From Tepidicella xavieri (lineage in GTDB: Bacteria; Pseudomonadota; Gammaproteobacteria; Burkholderiales; Burkholderiaceae_C): 64,000 nt of DNA. The DNA lies in assembly GCF_004363315.1 (NCBI RefSeq), contig NZ_SNYL01000006.1:120744-184743 (forward strand). Reading direction: 5' to 3'. The notes beneath the pieces were generated by a model, which worked only from the letters and a program-made list of their open reading frames with translations, searched no databases and was not told the origin of the DNA. A program made the position numbers and the translations under genes. Positions 34,801 to 47,058 of the stretch are shown here, one piece after another (the first letter of the stretch is position 1; the number at the start of each line of letters is the position of its first letter).

Positions 34801-35327
34801 CGCTCTTTGTATTTGGACACCCCCGCGGCCTCTTCCAAAAACAGGCGCAACTCCTCAGGCTTGGATTCGATGATCCGGCTGATGGTGCCCTGCCCAATGA
34901 TGGCGTAAGCCCTGGGCCCCAGCCCGGTGCCCATGAAGACGTCCTGCACGTCGCGCCGGCGCACGGGCTGCTGATTGATGTAGTAACTGCTGGTGCCGTC
35001 GCGGGTGAGCACCCGCTTGACGGCAATTTCCGCAAACTGTCCCCACTGGCCGCCTGCGCGATGGTCGCTGTTGTCAAACACCAGTTCCACACTGGCACGG
35101 CTGGCAGGCTTGCGCGTGGTGGTGCCATTGAAAATGACGTCCTGCATGGACTCGCCACGCAACTCGCTGGCCTTGCTCTCGCCCAGGACCCATCGCACCG
35201 CGTCCATGATGTTGGACTTGCCGCAGCCGTTGGGACCCACCACACCCACGAGCTGCCCGGGCAGATGGAAGGTGGTGGGTTCGGCAAACGACTTGAAGCC
35301 GGAGAGTTTGATCGTGTGAAGGCGCAC
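31809..35327 (-). CDS. smc: chromosome segregation protein SMC
   Basis: 1172 residues, full length. Walker A is GPNGCGKS (31-38) in the N-terminal head. Long coiled coils flank a hinge (~520-640, with MGALEVSRLEMVRAF). The C-terminal head carries the ABC signature LLSGGEKALTA and Walker B CLLDEVDAPLDD. It organises and segregates the chromosome with ScpA/ScpB. The start is GTG 35327 (MRLHTIKLSGFKSF). A long antisense frame covers the whole gene and is a codon-bias artefact. Confidence 0.97.
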   Translation of the reverse strand: MRLHTIKLSGFKSFAEPTTFHLPGQLVGVVGPNGCGKSNIMDAVRWVLGESKASELRGESMQDVIFNGTTTRKPASRASVELVFDNSDHRAGGQWGQFAEIAVKRVLTRDGTSSYYINQQPVRRRDVQDVFMGTGLGPRAYAIIGQGTISRIIESKPEELRLFLEEAAGVSKYKERRRETANRLADTRENLTRVEDILRELNANLEKLEKQAEVAQRYHALQAQVTLRQQQLWFLKRREAEAELARVQADGLQAVNQLEGRMADLRRVEADLEAIRQAHYEAGDQLNQAQGRLYEAGAEVARLEAEIRYVVEGRQRVQQRLAQLQEQIAQWTQRQEAAEVEIEALAEQNESAAEHSEVLAARLEEQAQQLPTLEEALRQAQGRSATQRQAVTQVQQAIQVLAAEQRGIEEQTRQLQQRRERLQADRSALAVPDEARLQLVQDQLGEAQQAQAQAEARSQELQELLPRLDEERRQAQQAANAESRALAELAARLEALRALQDKLKTDGKLRPWLAKHGLDGLAPLWSRLQVQPGWEAAIEAALRERMGALEVSRLEMVRAFASDAPPARLAFFTPPLPAAEADAALAGLTPLAQRLRLHDATLQALLQQWLHGCYGAETLEAALADRARLPAGAMLYTPQGHVVTPHHVGFYAPDSEQAGLLARAQEIDNLDKQWRAQSLIADEARVALNRAEAAYGDVSQRLLPARREASELQARVHELQVEALRLSQLAEQARARRDQIGSDLAEVDEQLEALQERRVMAEARFEELDMQLADGQERHAQLEDAVIEAERRLHQAREQWRTLERQAQEASFSQRSLEARRAELQRAIETARQQSAALADELQRAQAELERLSDAAAQGGLQQALDTKLQREQELAAQRSRYDELTARLRASDERRLQLERELDPLRARITEFQLKEQAARMGLDQYTQWLAEAGADLDALAQGIEAEGVKLYGLQGEIDRCQREITALGAVNLAALDELGSARERKQFLDAQSHDLHEAIRTLEDAIRKIDAETRELLGSTFETVNAHFGKMFPELFGGGQAKLVMTGEEILDAGVQVMAQPPGKKNQTIHLLSGGEKALTAIALVFAIFQLNPAPFCLLDEVDAPLDDANTERYAKLVTRMSSETQFLFISHNKIAMEMAQQLIGVTMQEQGVSRIVAVDMETAAGMMEA

Positions 35328-35431
35328 GGGTGGTGAGGGGCGAAACGCATCGGTCGGACGACACCCTGGAGTTTAGTCGTTCCCTGACGGCTGCCCAGCC
35401 AGTCCGTGCATCGGCCTAGGGTCTCCCCGCC

Positions 35432-35461
35432 TTGCGTATGGCAGATTCAATATGCTTTAAT
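35432..35461 (+). promoter_or_regulatory. possible promoter for M23 peptidase-bactofilin unit
   Basis: TTGCGT (35432-35437) and TTTAAT (35456-35461) are 18 bases apart, in an AT-rich patch 37 bases before the peptidase ATG within the 170-base divergent space to smc. A weak match, judged only by eye. Confidence 0.35.
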
Positions 35462-35497
35462 GGCCTGTTTTGGCGATTCTGATATCGGAAAAATCAT

Positions 35498-36457
35498 ATG
35501 CAGCTGATCTGGCTCTCGGGGCCCACGGCGCGCGTCGTCACGCTTTCGATCACACGCAAAACCGTGCTGCTCGGCATAGCGTGCTTCGCTGCCCTTCTGC
35601 TGATGCTAGGCGCCTTGTTGCAATTCTTGGGTCTTCGGGTGGCCATCGAGCTTCGACCAGACTTGGCACGCACGCTGGGCGCAGTCACCACCACCAGCGA
35701 GCAACAACGCATCGAGCAACATTACCAGGAGCAACTGGCTGCGCTCGAAGCCCAGATTCAGAGCCTGACGCGCGAGTTGGGGACCCTGGAAAAAACGAAG
35801 CGCCAGCTCGTGGAACTGGTACCTGTGCGCTCTACCCGTACCGGGCCTGGCGGCCAGGGCGGCCCCAGTCTGCCCTTGCTCAACGAATTTCAATGGTTTG
35901 CCCCCAAGGCGACCGAGCGCATCGGTAAGCTGCACGAAGACGCTTGGCGGCTCGAACACCAAGTCCACATCCTCAAGCACGCCTGGACGCTGGAAAAAAG
36001 CTGGCTGTCCCGACTCCCCCTGCAACACCCGATCGCAGAACCGCATCATGTCTCTAGCGGTTTCGGGCTGCGCCGCGACCCGTTCACCCGTGCGCTCAGC
36101 CGCCATGAGGGCATTGATTTCGTCGCCCCCACGGGAACCCCTATCCTTGCCACCGCGCCTGGCCGTGTGCGCCTGGCCCGAGATTGGGGCCCATACGGCC
36201 TGACGGTGGATATCGAGCACGAATGGGGATTCACCACGCGTTATGCCCACCTCAGCCGCATTCTGGTCCAGGAAGACGAATGGGTAGAAACGGGGCACAC
36301 CGTCGGCCTACTGGGCAACACAGGCCGCTCTACAGGCCCACACTTGCACTATGAAGTGCGCTTCCATGACCGTGCCATCAACCCACAAGCTGAGCAGGTC
36401 ATGCGCACCGCGCGACAGCACATGGTCTTTCCGACCATCCAATTGGCCAAGTTCTGA
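35498..36457 (+). CDS. M23 peptidoglycan endopeptidase, membrane-anchored
   Basis: 319 residues. A membrane segment (~24-46), a coiled-coil region (~66-108) and a C-terminal LytM/M23 domain with zinc ligands H203 and D207 (RHEGIDF) and H284 (PHLHYEV). H251 (YAHLS) is also conserved. It cuts peptide crosslinks in the periplasm. The bactofilin gene follows 10 bases later, a pairing linked to cell-shape control in other bacteria. The N-terminus resembles DipM/MepM-like anchored M23 proteins. Confidence 0.9.
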   Translation: MQLIWLSGPTARVVTLSITRKTVLLGIACFAALLLMLGALLQFLGLRVAIELRPDLARTLGAVTTTSEQQRIEQHYQEQLAALEAQIQSLTRELGTLEKTKRQLVELVPVRSTRTGPGGQGGPSLPLLNEFQWFAPKATERIGKLHEDAWRLEHQVHILKHAWTLEKSWLSRLPLQHPIAEPHHVSSGFGLRRDPFTRALSRHEGIDFVAPTGTPILATAPGRVRLARDWGPYGLTVDIEHEWGFTTRYAHLSRILVQEDEWVETGHTVGLLGNTGRSTGPHLHYEVRFHDRAINPQAEQVMRTARQHMVFPTIQLAKF

Positions 36458-36467
36458 GGGGCTCACC

Positions 36468-36920
36468 ATGTTCCGATCCAAAGCCAAGCGCCACCCCAGC
36501 GCACTCGCCCAGGAAAAGTTCGACACCATCCTCGGCCCCCAGACGGAGATTCAGGGAGACATCCGCGTGTCGGAAAGCGTCCGCATCGATGGACGCCTGA
36601 CCGGCAACGTATGTGCAGAAACCAACGGCCATGTCACGGTGGTGGTGGGTGCGCATGGCGTCGTCGTGGGCAATGTGCGCGCACGGCGCGTGGCTGTGGC
36701 CGGCAAAGTGCAAGGCAGCATCGAGGCGCTGGAAGAGGTGGAACTGCACAGCGGCTCCGTGGTCGAGGGCGACGTGGCCTGCGCCTCGCTGTCGGTCGCC
36801 CATGGCGCCCGCGTGATGGGGCGGGTGACGGCCTCTCACGAACGTCCTTTGATGAACACGACGGAAGCCCCTGCGGTTCCCGTGCAGACAAGTAAGAAAA
36901 AGGTCGAACTCGTGGCCTGA
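36468..36920 (+). CDS. bactofilin (polymer-forming cytoskeletal protein)
   Basis: 150 residues with a central right-handed beta-helix (bactofilin/CcmA domain, ~25-120) seen as repeated short hydrophobic strands (GDIRVSESVRIDGRLTGNV, GVVVGNVRARRVAVAGKVQG), and disordered ends. Bactofilins form filaments that localise peptidoglycan enzymes. The start ATG 36468 follows the peptidase gene directly. A longer frame starting inside the peptidase gene is not used. Confidence 0.9.
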   Translation: MFRSKAKRHPSALAQEKFDTILGPQTEIQGDIRVSESVRIDGRLTGNVCAETNGHVTVVVGAHGVVVGNVRARRVAVAGKVQGSIEALEEVELHSGSVVEGDVACASLSVAHGARVMGRVTASHERPLMNTTEAPAVPVQTSKKKVELVA

Positions 36921-36959
36921 GCCGGCAAGACTTGGCCGCCACGCTACCATATGGCGGGT

Positions 36960-38207
36960 ATGAATCCCCTGCTCTCCCGCCTACAACCCTACCCTTTCGA
37001 ACGCCTGCGCCAGCTGTTTGCCGGCGTGCAGCCGAATCCGGCGTACGCGCCGATCAGCCTCGGCATTGGCGAGCCTCGTCATCCGACGCCGGCCTTCCTG
37101 AAGGATACCTTGTGCCAAGCCATCCAATCGCCTGACGGCGGCCTGGCCAACTATCCGGCCACCGGCGGCACGCCAGCGCTGAAACAGGCTTGCGCCACCT
37201 GGCTTGCCCGCCGCTACGGGCTGGAGGTGGATGCCAACTCGCAGATTCTGCCGGTCAATGGCTCGCGGGAAGCGCTGTTTGCGCTGGCGCAGGTGGTGGT
37301 CGATCCGCGGGCCTTTGCCCAGGGCGAGGAGCCCGTGGTGGTCTGCCCCAACCCGTTCTACCAGATCTACGAAGGCGCGGCCTACCTGTCGGGCGCGCAG
37401 CCCTGGTTCGCGCCCAGCGACCCGCAGCGCAACTTTGCCACCGACTGGGCCAGCGTGCCCCATGAGATTTGGGCGCGCACGCAGCTCGTCTACACCTGCT
37501 CCCCAGGCAACCCCACGGGCGCGGTCATGCCGCTGGAGGAATGGGCGCAATTGTTCGAGCTCAGCGACCGGTATGGCTTTGTCATCGCTTCGGACGAGTG
37601 CTACAGCGAAATCTACTTCCGCGACGAGCCGCCACTGGGCGGGCTGCAAGCCGCGCACCGGCTGGGCCGCACCGACTTCCGGCGGCTCATCAGCCTGACC
37701 AGCCTGTCCAAGCGCAGCAACGTCCCGGGCCTGCGCAGCGGTTTCGTGGCTGGCGACGCCGCGCTGATCCGCGACTTCCTGCTGTATCGCACCTACCACG
37801 GCAGCGCCATGAGCACCACGGTCCAGGCCGCCAGCGCCGCCGCCTGGCTGGATGAAGATCACGTGCGCGACAACCGTGAGCAATACCGGGCCAAGTTCGC
37901 CGCCGTCACCCCCATGCTGGCGACAGTGATGGACGTGCGCCTGCCCGATGCCGGCTTTTACCTCTGGGCCGGGGTGCCGGCACACTTCGGCGGCCAGGAC
38001 CACAGCGGCCATCCGCAGCGCGACACCGTGTTCGCCCGCGAGCTGTACGCCCAATACAATGTCACCGTTTTGCCCGGCAGCTACCTGGCCCGTGAGGCCC
38101 AAGGCCACAACCCGGGCCGACACCGGGTGCGCATGGCCCTGGTGGCCGAGACCGCCGAATGCGTGGAGGCCGCGCGCCGCATCGTTCGATTCATCCAATC
38201 CGCCTGA
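36960..38207 (+). CDS. dapC: succinyldiaminopimelate transaminase
   Basis: About 415 residues, class I PLP fold. It makes N-succinyl-LL-2,6-diaminopimelate for lysine and peptidoglycan. MNPLLSRLQPYPFERLR is the DapC-type N-terminus, SPGNPTG and the PLP lysine region LTSLSKRSNVPGLR follow. dapD starts 12 bases after its stop and dapE is nearby, which fixes the name. An ATG three codons upstream (36951) is an equal alternative start. Confidence 0.93.
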   Translation: MNPLLSRLQPYPFERLRQLFAGVQPNPAYAPISLGIGEPRHPTPAFLKDTLCQAIQSPDGGLANYPATGGTPALKQACATWLARRYGLEVDANSQILPVNGSREALFALAQVVVDPRAFAQGEEPVVVCPNPFYQIYEGAAYLSGAQPWFAPSDPQRNFATDWASVPHEIWARTQLVYTCSPGNPTGAVMPLEEWAQLFELSDRYGFVIASDECYSEIYFRDEPPLGGLQAAHRLGRTDFRRLISLTSLSKRSNVPGLRSGFVAGDAALIRDFLLYRTYHGSAMSTTVQAASAAAWLDEDHVRDNREQYRAKFAAVTPMLATVMDVRLPDAGFYLWAGVPAHFGGQDHSGHPQRDTVFARELYAQYNVTVLPGSYLAREAQGHNPGRHRVRMALVAETAECVEAARRIVRFIQSA

Positions 38208-38219
38208 CCCTTCTCGACC

Positions 38220-39044
38220 ATGACCCTGCCTTTGCAACAGATCATCGAAAACGCCTGGGACAACCGCACCCAGCTTTCTCCCGCCACCGCACCGCAGGAG
38301 GTGCAGGACGCGGTGGAGGAAGTCATCAGCCAGCTCAACAACGGCAAACTGCGCGTGGCCACCCGCGAAGGCGTGGGGCAGTGGACGGTGCACCAGTGGA
38401 TCAAAAAGGCGGTGCTGCTGAGCTTCCGCCTCAAGGACAACGAGATCATGCAGGCCGGCGATCTGGCCTTCTACGACAAGGTCCCGACCAAGTTTGCCCA
38501 CCTCAGCCCCCAGGAGATGGCTGCCACCGGCGTGCGCGTGGTGCCGCCCGCCGTGGCCCGGCGTGGCAGCTTCATCGCCAAGGGCGCCATCCTCATGCCC
38601 TCGTATGTGAACATCGGCGCCTACGTCGATGAAGGCACCATGGTGGACACCTGGGCCACGGTGGGCTCCTGCGCCCAGATCGGCAAGAACGTCCACCTCT
38701 CGGGCGGCGTGGGCATTGGCGGGGTGCTGGAGCCGTTGCAGGCCAACCCCACCATCATCGAAGACAACTGCTTCATCGGCGCACGCTCCGAGATCGTCGA
38801 AGGCGTGATCGTGGAGGAAAACTCCGTCATCTCCATGGGGGTCTACATCGGCCAGAGCACGCCGATCTACGACCGCGCCACGGGTGAAGTCAGCTACGGC
38901 CGAGTGCCGGCCGGCTCGGTCGTCATCAGTGGCAGCCTGCCCAAGGAAGGCGGAAAATACAGCCTGTATGCCGCAGTGATCGTCAAACGGGTGGATGCGC
39001 AAACCCGCGCCAAGACCAGCCTCAACGACCTGCTGCGCGACTGA
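38220..39044 (+). CDS. dapD: 2,3,4,5-tetrahydropyridine-2,6-dicarboxylate N-succinyltransferase
   Basis: 274 residues, the usual length. It succinylates tetrahydrodipicolinate in the succinylase branch of lysine/DAP synthesis. The C-terminal half is a left-handed beta-helix of hexapeptide repeats ([33 protein letters not shown]). It directly follows dapC. Confidence 0.96.
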   Translation: MTLPLQQIIENAWDNRTQLSPATAPQEVQDAVEEVISQLNNGKLRVATREGVGQWTVHQWIKKAVLLSFRLKDNEIMQAGDLAFYDKVPTKFAHLSPQEMAATGVRVVPPAVARRGSFIAKGAILMPSYVNIGAYVDEGTMVDTWATVGSCAQIGKNVHLSGGVGIGGVLEPLQANPTIIEDNCFIGARSEIVEGVIVEENSVISMGVYIGQSTPIYDRATGEVSYGRVPAGSVVISGSLPKEGGKYSLYAAVIVKRVDAQTRAKTSLNDLLRD

Positions 39045-39066
39045 TTCAACAGCCAAGAGGGCCGAC

Positions 39067-40230
39067 ATGGGAACGATGGAGCGAATTCTGCGCCTGATGG
39101 GGGAAAAAAAAGCCTCCGACGTGTACATGTCTGCCGCCTCGCCGGTCCTCATCAAGATCAACGGGGTCTGCACCCCGATGAACGCACAGCCCCTGCCAGT
39201 GGATGGCCCGCTGCAACTGCTCGCCGAAATCATCTCCCCGGAGCAAATGGCGCTTTTCCAGTCCACCAGCGAACTCAACATCGCGGTGCCACTGCCGGGC
39301 GTGGGGCGCTTTCGCGTCAGCGCCATGAAACAGCGCGGCAGCTGCGCGGTCGTGATCCGTTTCATCAGCAGTGAAATCCCCAGCATCGAGTCGCTCAACA
39401 TCCCTCCCGTGCTGGCCGACATGATTCTGGCCAAACGCGGCCTGATGCTGGTGGTCGGCGCCACCGGTTCGGGCAAGAGCACCACGCTGGCCGCCCTGCT
39501 GGACCATCGCAACGCCAATCTGTCAGGCCACATCCTGACGATCGAAGACCCGGTCGAGTACCTGTTCCGCAACAAAAAAAGCATCGTCAACCAGCGCGAA
39601 GTCGGCACCGACACCGAATCGCTCCAGGTGGCTCTGAAAAACGCCCTGCGCCAGGCCCCGGACGTGATCCTCATCGGTGAAATCCGCGACCGCGAGACGA
39701 TGTCGCAGGCCATTGCCTACTCGCAGTCCGGCCACTTGGTGCTGGCCACCCTGCACGCCAACAACAGCTACCAGGCGCTCAACCGCATCCTGAACTTCTA
39801 TCCCGTGGAAGTGCGCCCTGCCATGCTCAACGACCTGGCCTCGGCGCTCAAAGCCATCGTCTCCCAGCGATTGCTGCGCACGGTCGATGGCGGTCGCGTG
39901 CCCGCCGTGGAAGTGATGGTCAACACCCGCTTGATGAGCGAGTTGATCGAGAAAGGCGACTTCTTCGGCGTGCGCGAAGCGCTGGAAAAATCCATGGCCG
40001 AAGAGTCACAAACTTTCGAAGAAGACATTGCCCGGCTCATCATGGAAGGCAAGGTGGACCGCAAGGAAGGGCTGGCCTACGCCGATTCGCCCACCAACCT
40101 GATGTGGCGGCTGCAAAATCAACCCCATGCCTCCCGTGGCCAGGCACCGGCTTCTGCGGCGCCTCAAACGCCTGTCGGCGAAGCGGCCGGCCCCTCGTTT
40201 TCCGATTTCACTTTCGATGTCAATCACTGA
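39067..40230 (+). CDS. pilU: PilT/PilU-family pilus retraction ATPase
   Basis: 387 residues, hexameric twitching ATPase. Walker A is GATGSGKST (131-139), the Asp/Glu box is ILTIEDPVEY, Walker B region LIGEIRDRETM, and the His box LATLHANNSYQALNRI. The N-terminus ASDVYMSAASP is PAS-like, as in PilT/PilU. It is longer than PilT at the C-terminus (Pro/Ala tail), which with the lack of a pilT neighbour favours PilU. It sits between dapD and dapE. The start ATG 39067 is used, with ATG 39076 possible. Confidence 0.87.
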   Translation: MGTMERILRLMGEKKASDVYMSAASPVLIKINGVCTPMNAQPLPVDGPLQLLAEIISPEQMALFQSTSELNIAVPLPGVGRFRVSAMKQRGSCAVVIRFISSEIPSIESLNIPPVLADMILAKRGLMLVVGATGSGKSTTLAALLDHRNANLSGHILTIEDPVEYLFRNKKSIVNQREVGTDTESLQVALKNALRQAPDVILIGEIRDRETMSQAIAYSQSGHLVLATLHANNSYQALNRILNFYPVEVRPAMLNDLASALKAIVSQRLLRTVDGGRVPAVEVMVNTRLMSELIEKGDFFGVREALEKSMAEESQTFEEDIARLIMEGKVDRKEGLAYADSPTNLMWRLQNQPHASRGQAPASAAPQTPVGEAAGPSFSDFTFDVNH

Positions 40231-41418
<1,188 letters not shown>

Positions 41419-41442
41419 CATCCGCCTTCGCGCCCCATCCTC

Positions 41443-42380
41443 ATGCAACTGCGCACCCTCATCGACCACAGCGCCGCTGCCCTGCAGGCCGCCGATTTGA
41501 GTTACGGCCACGGCACCACCAACGCCTACGACGAAGCCGTCTGGCTGGTGCTGTGGCGCCTGGGCCTGCCGCTGGACAGCGACTTGCATGCCCTGGGCCC
41601 GAACAACCTGTCGCCCGAGCAGGTGCAGGCCGTGCAGGCCCTCATCGAGCAGCGCATCCGCACCCGTCAGCCGGCGGCATACCTCACGCGCGAGGCGTGG
41701 CTGCAAGGGGTGCCGTTTTACGTGGACGAGCGCGTCATCGTGCCGCGCAGCTTCATTGCCGAGCTGATCGCCGATGCCGAAGGCGCCGAATGCCTGGACC
41801 CCTGGCTGGGGGAGCACACCCGGCGCGTGCTGGACCTGTGTACCGGCAACGGCAGCCTCGCGGTGCTGGCGGCGCTGGCCTGGCCCGAGGTCAGCGTGGA
41901 TGCGTCGGACATATCGGCCGATGCCTTGGCGGTGGCACGCATCAACCTCGAACGCCACGGACTGACGCAACGGGTGCGCCTGATTCAGTCCGACGGCTGG
42001 ACCGGCATCGACGGACGCTACGACCTGATTCTGTGCAATCCGCCCTACGTCAGCCGCGCCAGCATGCAGGCCCTGCCCGATGAGTACCGCGCAGAACCGC
42101 AGATTGCCCTGGACGGCGGCTTGCAGGGTGGCGAAGACGGCATGGACTTCGTGCGCCACCTGCTGCGACACGCCTTGGCGCACATGAACGACGACGCGGT
42201 GCTGGTGCTGGAGATCGGCAACGAGCGGGCGCATTTCGAACGGGCCTTCCCCGGTCTGCTGGCCTACTGGCCCCCAACCACTTCGGGCGAAGGGCCGGTG
42301 CTCATCCTGACGCAACAGGCCCTGCTGGACTGGCAGGCACAACGACACGCCGGCCCACAGACCGCTGGCCAGCAACAGCC

Positions 42381-42384
<4 letters not shown>
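41443..42384 (+). CDS. prmB: 50S ribosomal protein L3 N5-glutamine methyltransferase
   Basis: 313 residues, a class I SAM-dependent methyltransferase. The N-terminal helical domain is typical of the PrmB/PrmC (HemK) family, SAM motif I is VLDLCTGNGSLAV and the catalytic motif is NPPYV, which binds the glutamine side chain. N-terminal GHGTTNAYDEA favours PrmB over PrmC. Its stop overlaps the following ABC-F start in ATGA. Confidence 0.93.
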
Positions 42385-44380
<1,996 letters not shown>

Positions 44381-44384
<4 letters not shown>

Positions 44385-45373
44385 ACACGCCCGCCCCGCC
44401 CTCCGGCGCCACCTCGACATGGCCTCCATTGCCCGCGGCCTTCGTGGCGCTGCTCGATGCGGTCATCCCCGCCGACCGCCGGGCCTCCGTGGAGCGCAGC
44501 TACATCGAGCCCAAGGCCGTCGCCTTCCGCCTGAACCCGCTGCGTGGCCACCCTGAGGCCACCTGGGCGGCATTGTGCGCCGACACCGACACCCCGCCCC
44601 AGCCCTTGCCTGGCGTGCCCGGCGTGTTCACCGTGGGGCCATCGCAACGCCCTTGGCTGACGCACCATCCCGCCGCCGGGGACGGGCGTCTGTACATCCA
44701 AGGCCTGTCGAGCATGGCCGCCGTCTGGGCGCTGGACCCGCAGCCCGGCGAGGAAATCCTGGACCTTGCCGCCGCCCCTGGCGGCAAAACCAGCTATGTG
44801 GCCGCCCTCATGCAAGGCCAGGGCCGGCTGGCTGCGGTGGAACCCGTCAAGGCGCGCTTTCATCGCCTCAAGGCCAATCTGCAACGGCTCGGCGCCGGGC
44901 ATGTGCACACCTACCTCAAAGACGGGACCGTGGTGGGCAAGCTCACCCCCGAGCGTTTCGACCGCGTGCTGCTGGACGCGCCCTGCTCGTCCGAGGCCCA
45001 GTTCACCCGGCTGGATCCCGAATCGTGGGCCCACTGGAGCCCCAAGAAGGTCAAAGACAGCGCCCGCCTGCAGGCACGGCTCATCCGCTCGGCGTGGGCG
45101 GCGCTGAAGCCTGGGGGACGGCTGGTGTACAGCACCTGCTCCCTGTCGCCCGAAGAAAACGAACTCACCGTGCAGGGCCTGCTGGCGCAACAGCCCGATG
45201 CGACGGTCGAGGCCATCACGCTGCCCACCCCTCCGGGCATCCTGCCCACCCTGCCGGGGCTGACCGAATGGCAAGGCCAGGCGCTGGACCCTCGTCTGGC
45301 GTGGTCGCTGCGCGTCCTGCCCAGCGACCACACCGACGCGTTTTACGTCTGCTGCCTGCGCAAGGCGGCCTGA
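44381..45373 (+). CDS. RsmB/NOP-family RNA (cytosine-C5) methyltransferase
   Basis: 330 residues. SAM-binding motif ILDLAAAPGGKTSYVA. The two catalytic cysteines of m5C methyltransferases lie in DAPCSSE and YSTCSLS. Substrate (16S rRNA, 23S rRNA or tRNA) cannot be assigned. The start ATG 44381 overlaps the yheS stop, closing a three-gene ribosome-related chain. The last 31 bases overlap the convergent TPP-enzyme gene. Confidence 0.9.
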
Positions 45374-47058
45374 CGGATTGCGTCCAGCGTCCCGCGCGTG
45401 GTGATGACCTGCGGGTCCAGCGGCATCTCGATCAGCGTGCCGGTGGGGGCGTCCAAAGCCCGACGCAGCGCGGGCTCCCAATCGGCCGTGCGGGTGACGC
45501 GCTCGGCCGCGTAACCGTAGGCCCGGGCCAGGGCGCAGAAGTCGGGGTTGTGCAACGACGAGCCCACCACATGGGCCGGGTACTCGCGCTCCTGGTGCAT
45601 GCGGATGGTGCCGTACATGCCATTGTTGAGCAGCAACACGATGGACTTGGCGCCGTACTGCGTGGCCGTGGCCAGTTCCTGCCCATTCATGAGGAAGTCG
45701 CCATCCCCCGCGATGGTGAACACGGTACGCCCAGTAGTGATCGCCGCAGCCACCCCCGCCGGCACGCCATAGCCCATCGCGCCATTGGTCGGTGCGAGCT
45801 GGGTTTTCAGGCCCCTCGCCAGCCCCGGATACCGGTAGAAGCGGTGCAGCCAGCTCGCAAAATTGCCCGCGCCGTTGGTCAGCACCGCATCGGCCGGCAG
45901 CAGGCGCTGCAGGGTGTGGATGACCTGGGGCAGATCGATCTCGCCGGGCAATTGCACGCCGCCGTTGGCCGGGTCGATATTGGCCAGGTAGTCTGCGTGG
46001 CAACCTTGCGCCCAGTCGGCCCACGGCACTTGCGGCGGAGCGGTCAGCACCTCCAGACTGCGGGCTGCGGCCGACAGGCTCGCACAGATGGCGAGATCGG
46101 CCTGATAAACCCGGTTCAACTCCTCCGCGCTGCTGTGGATGTGCACGAGCTTCTGCCGGGGGCGCGGCGCTTCGATCAGGGTGTAGCCGCCGGTGGTGGC
46201 CTCGCCGAGCCGGGGGCCGATGGCGATCAGCAGATCCGCCTGCTGGATGCGCTTCGCCAAGGCGGGATTGATGCCCAGCCCCACGTCACCGGCGTACAGC
46301 GGATGGTGGTTGTCGAACGTGTCCTGGAAGCGGAAGGTGTTGCACACCGGCAGTTGCCAGTTCTCGGCGAAACGCGCCAGCGCCTGGGCGGCCTGCGGCG
46401 TCCAGCCGCCACCACCGGCCAGCACCAGCGGGCGCTGCGCCTGCAACAGCAGTTCGCGCAACTGCCGCAGCGCGCCGGGGTCGCTCCAGGCTTCCACCGC
46501 CTCCACGCGCGGCAAAGGCGCCGCCTCCACCGGGTGGGTGAGCATGTCTTCGGGCAGCACCAGCACCACCGGGCCGGGCCGTCCGTTCAGAGCGGTGGCG
46601 AAGGCGCGGGCCACGTATTCGGGAATGCGGCGGGCGTCGTCGATGCGCTCCACCCGCTTGGCCAGCGGCCCGAAGAAGCGGAAGAAGTCCACCTCCTGGA
46701 AGGCCTCGCGGTCGCGGCAATCGCTGGCCACATCGCCCACGAACAGCACCATGGGCGTGGAATCCTGAAACGCCGTGTGCACGCCAATCGACGCATTGGT
46801 GGCACCCGGCCCGCGGGTGACGAAACACACGCCCGGCCGCCCGGTCAGCTTGCCATGGGCCTCGGCCATGAAGGCGGCCCCGCCCTCCTGCCGGTTGATG
46901 ACGAAACGGATGCGATCGGCATGGCGATGAAAGCCATCCAGCACCGCCAGATAGCTCTCGCCCGGCACCCCGAAGGCATGGGTCACACCCTGCTCGATCA
47001 GGCATTCGACCAGCAGATGCCCGGCAAGGCGCGGCGTGTTCATGGTGGACACATTCAT
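45343..47058 (-). CDS. thiamine-diphosphate-dependent enzyme, acetolactate-synthase-like
   Basis: 571 residues with all three domains of the acetolactate synthase/decarboxylase superfamily. The TPP-activating Glu58 lies in NRQEGG, and the TPP/Mg motif runs from GDGDF (451-455) to NN (478-479). It is not ilvB of the biosynthetic operon, because no ilvN or ilvC is present. Such stand-alone ALS-like proteins are often of unknown substrate, for example 2-oxoacid decarboxylases or carboligases. Coupled by ATGA to the MFS gene upstream, so the two probably work together. Confidence 0.82.
   Translation of the reverse strand: MNVSTMNTPRLAGHLLVECLIEQGVTHAFGVPGESYLAVLDGFHRHADRIRFVINRQEGGAAFMAEAHGKLTGRPGVCFVTRGPGATNASIGVHTAFQDSTPMVLFVGDVASDCRDREAFQEVDFFRFFGPLAKRVERIDDARRIPEYVARAFATALNGRPGPVVLVLPEDMLTHPVEAAPLPRVEAVEAWSDPGALRQLRELLLQAQRPLVLAGGGGWTPQAAQALARFAENWQLPVCNTFRFQDTFDNHHPLYAGDVGLGINPALAKRIQQADLLIAIGPRLGEATTGGYTLIEAPRPRQKLVHIHSSAEELNRVYQADLAICASLSAAARSLEVLTAPPQVPWADWAQGCHADYLANIDPANGGVQLPGEIDLPQVIHTLQRLLPADAVLTNGAGNFASWLHRFYRYPGLARGLKTQLAPTNGAMGYGVPAGVAAAITTGRTVFTIAGDGDFLMNGQELATATQYGAKSIVLLLNNGMYGTIRMHQEREYPAHVVGSSLHNPDFCALARAYGYAAERVTRTADWEPALRRALDAPTGTLIEMPLDPQVITTRGTLDAIRQAALRRQQT

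Noticed and set aside
30948..35336. 1462-residue plus-strand open frame opposite smc
   Set aside because: It is an antisense shadow caused by GC-rich third positions. The composition is Gln/Leu/Gly/Arg-rich with no family motif, while the minus strand encodes a complete SMC.
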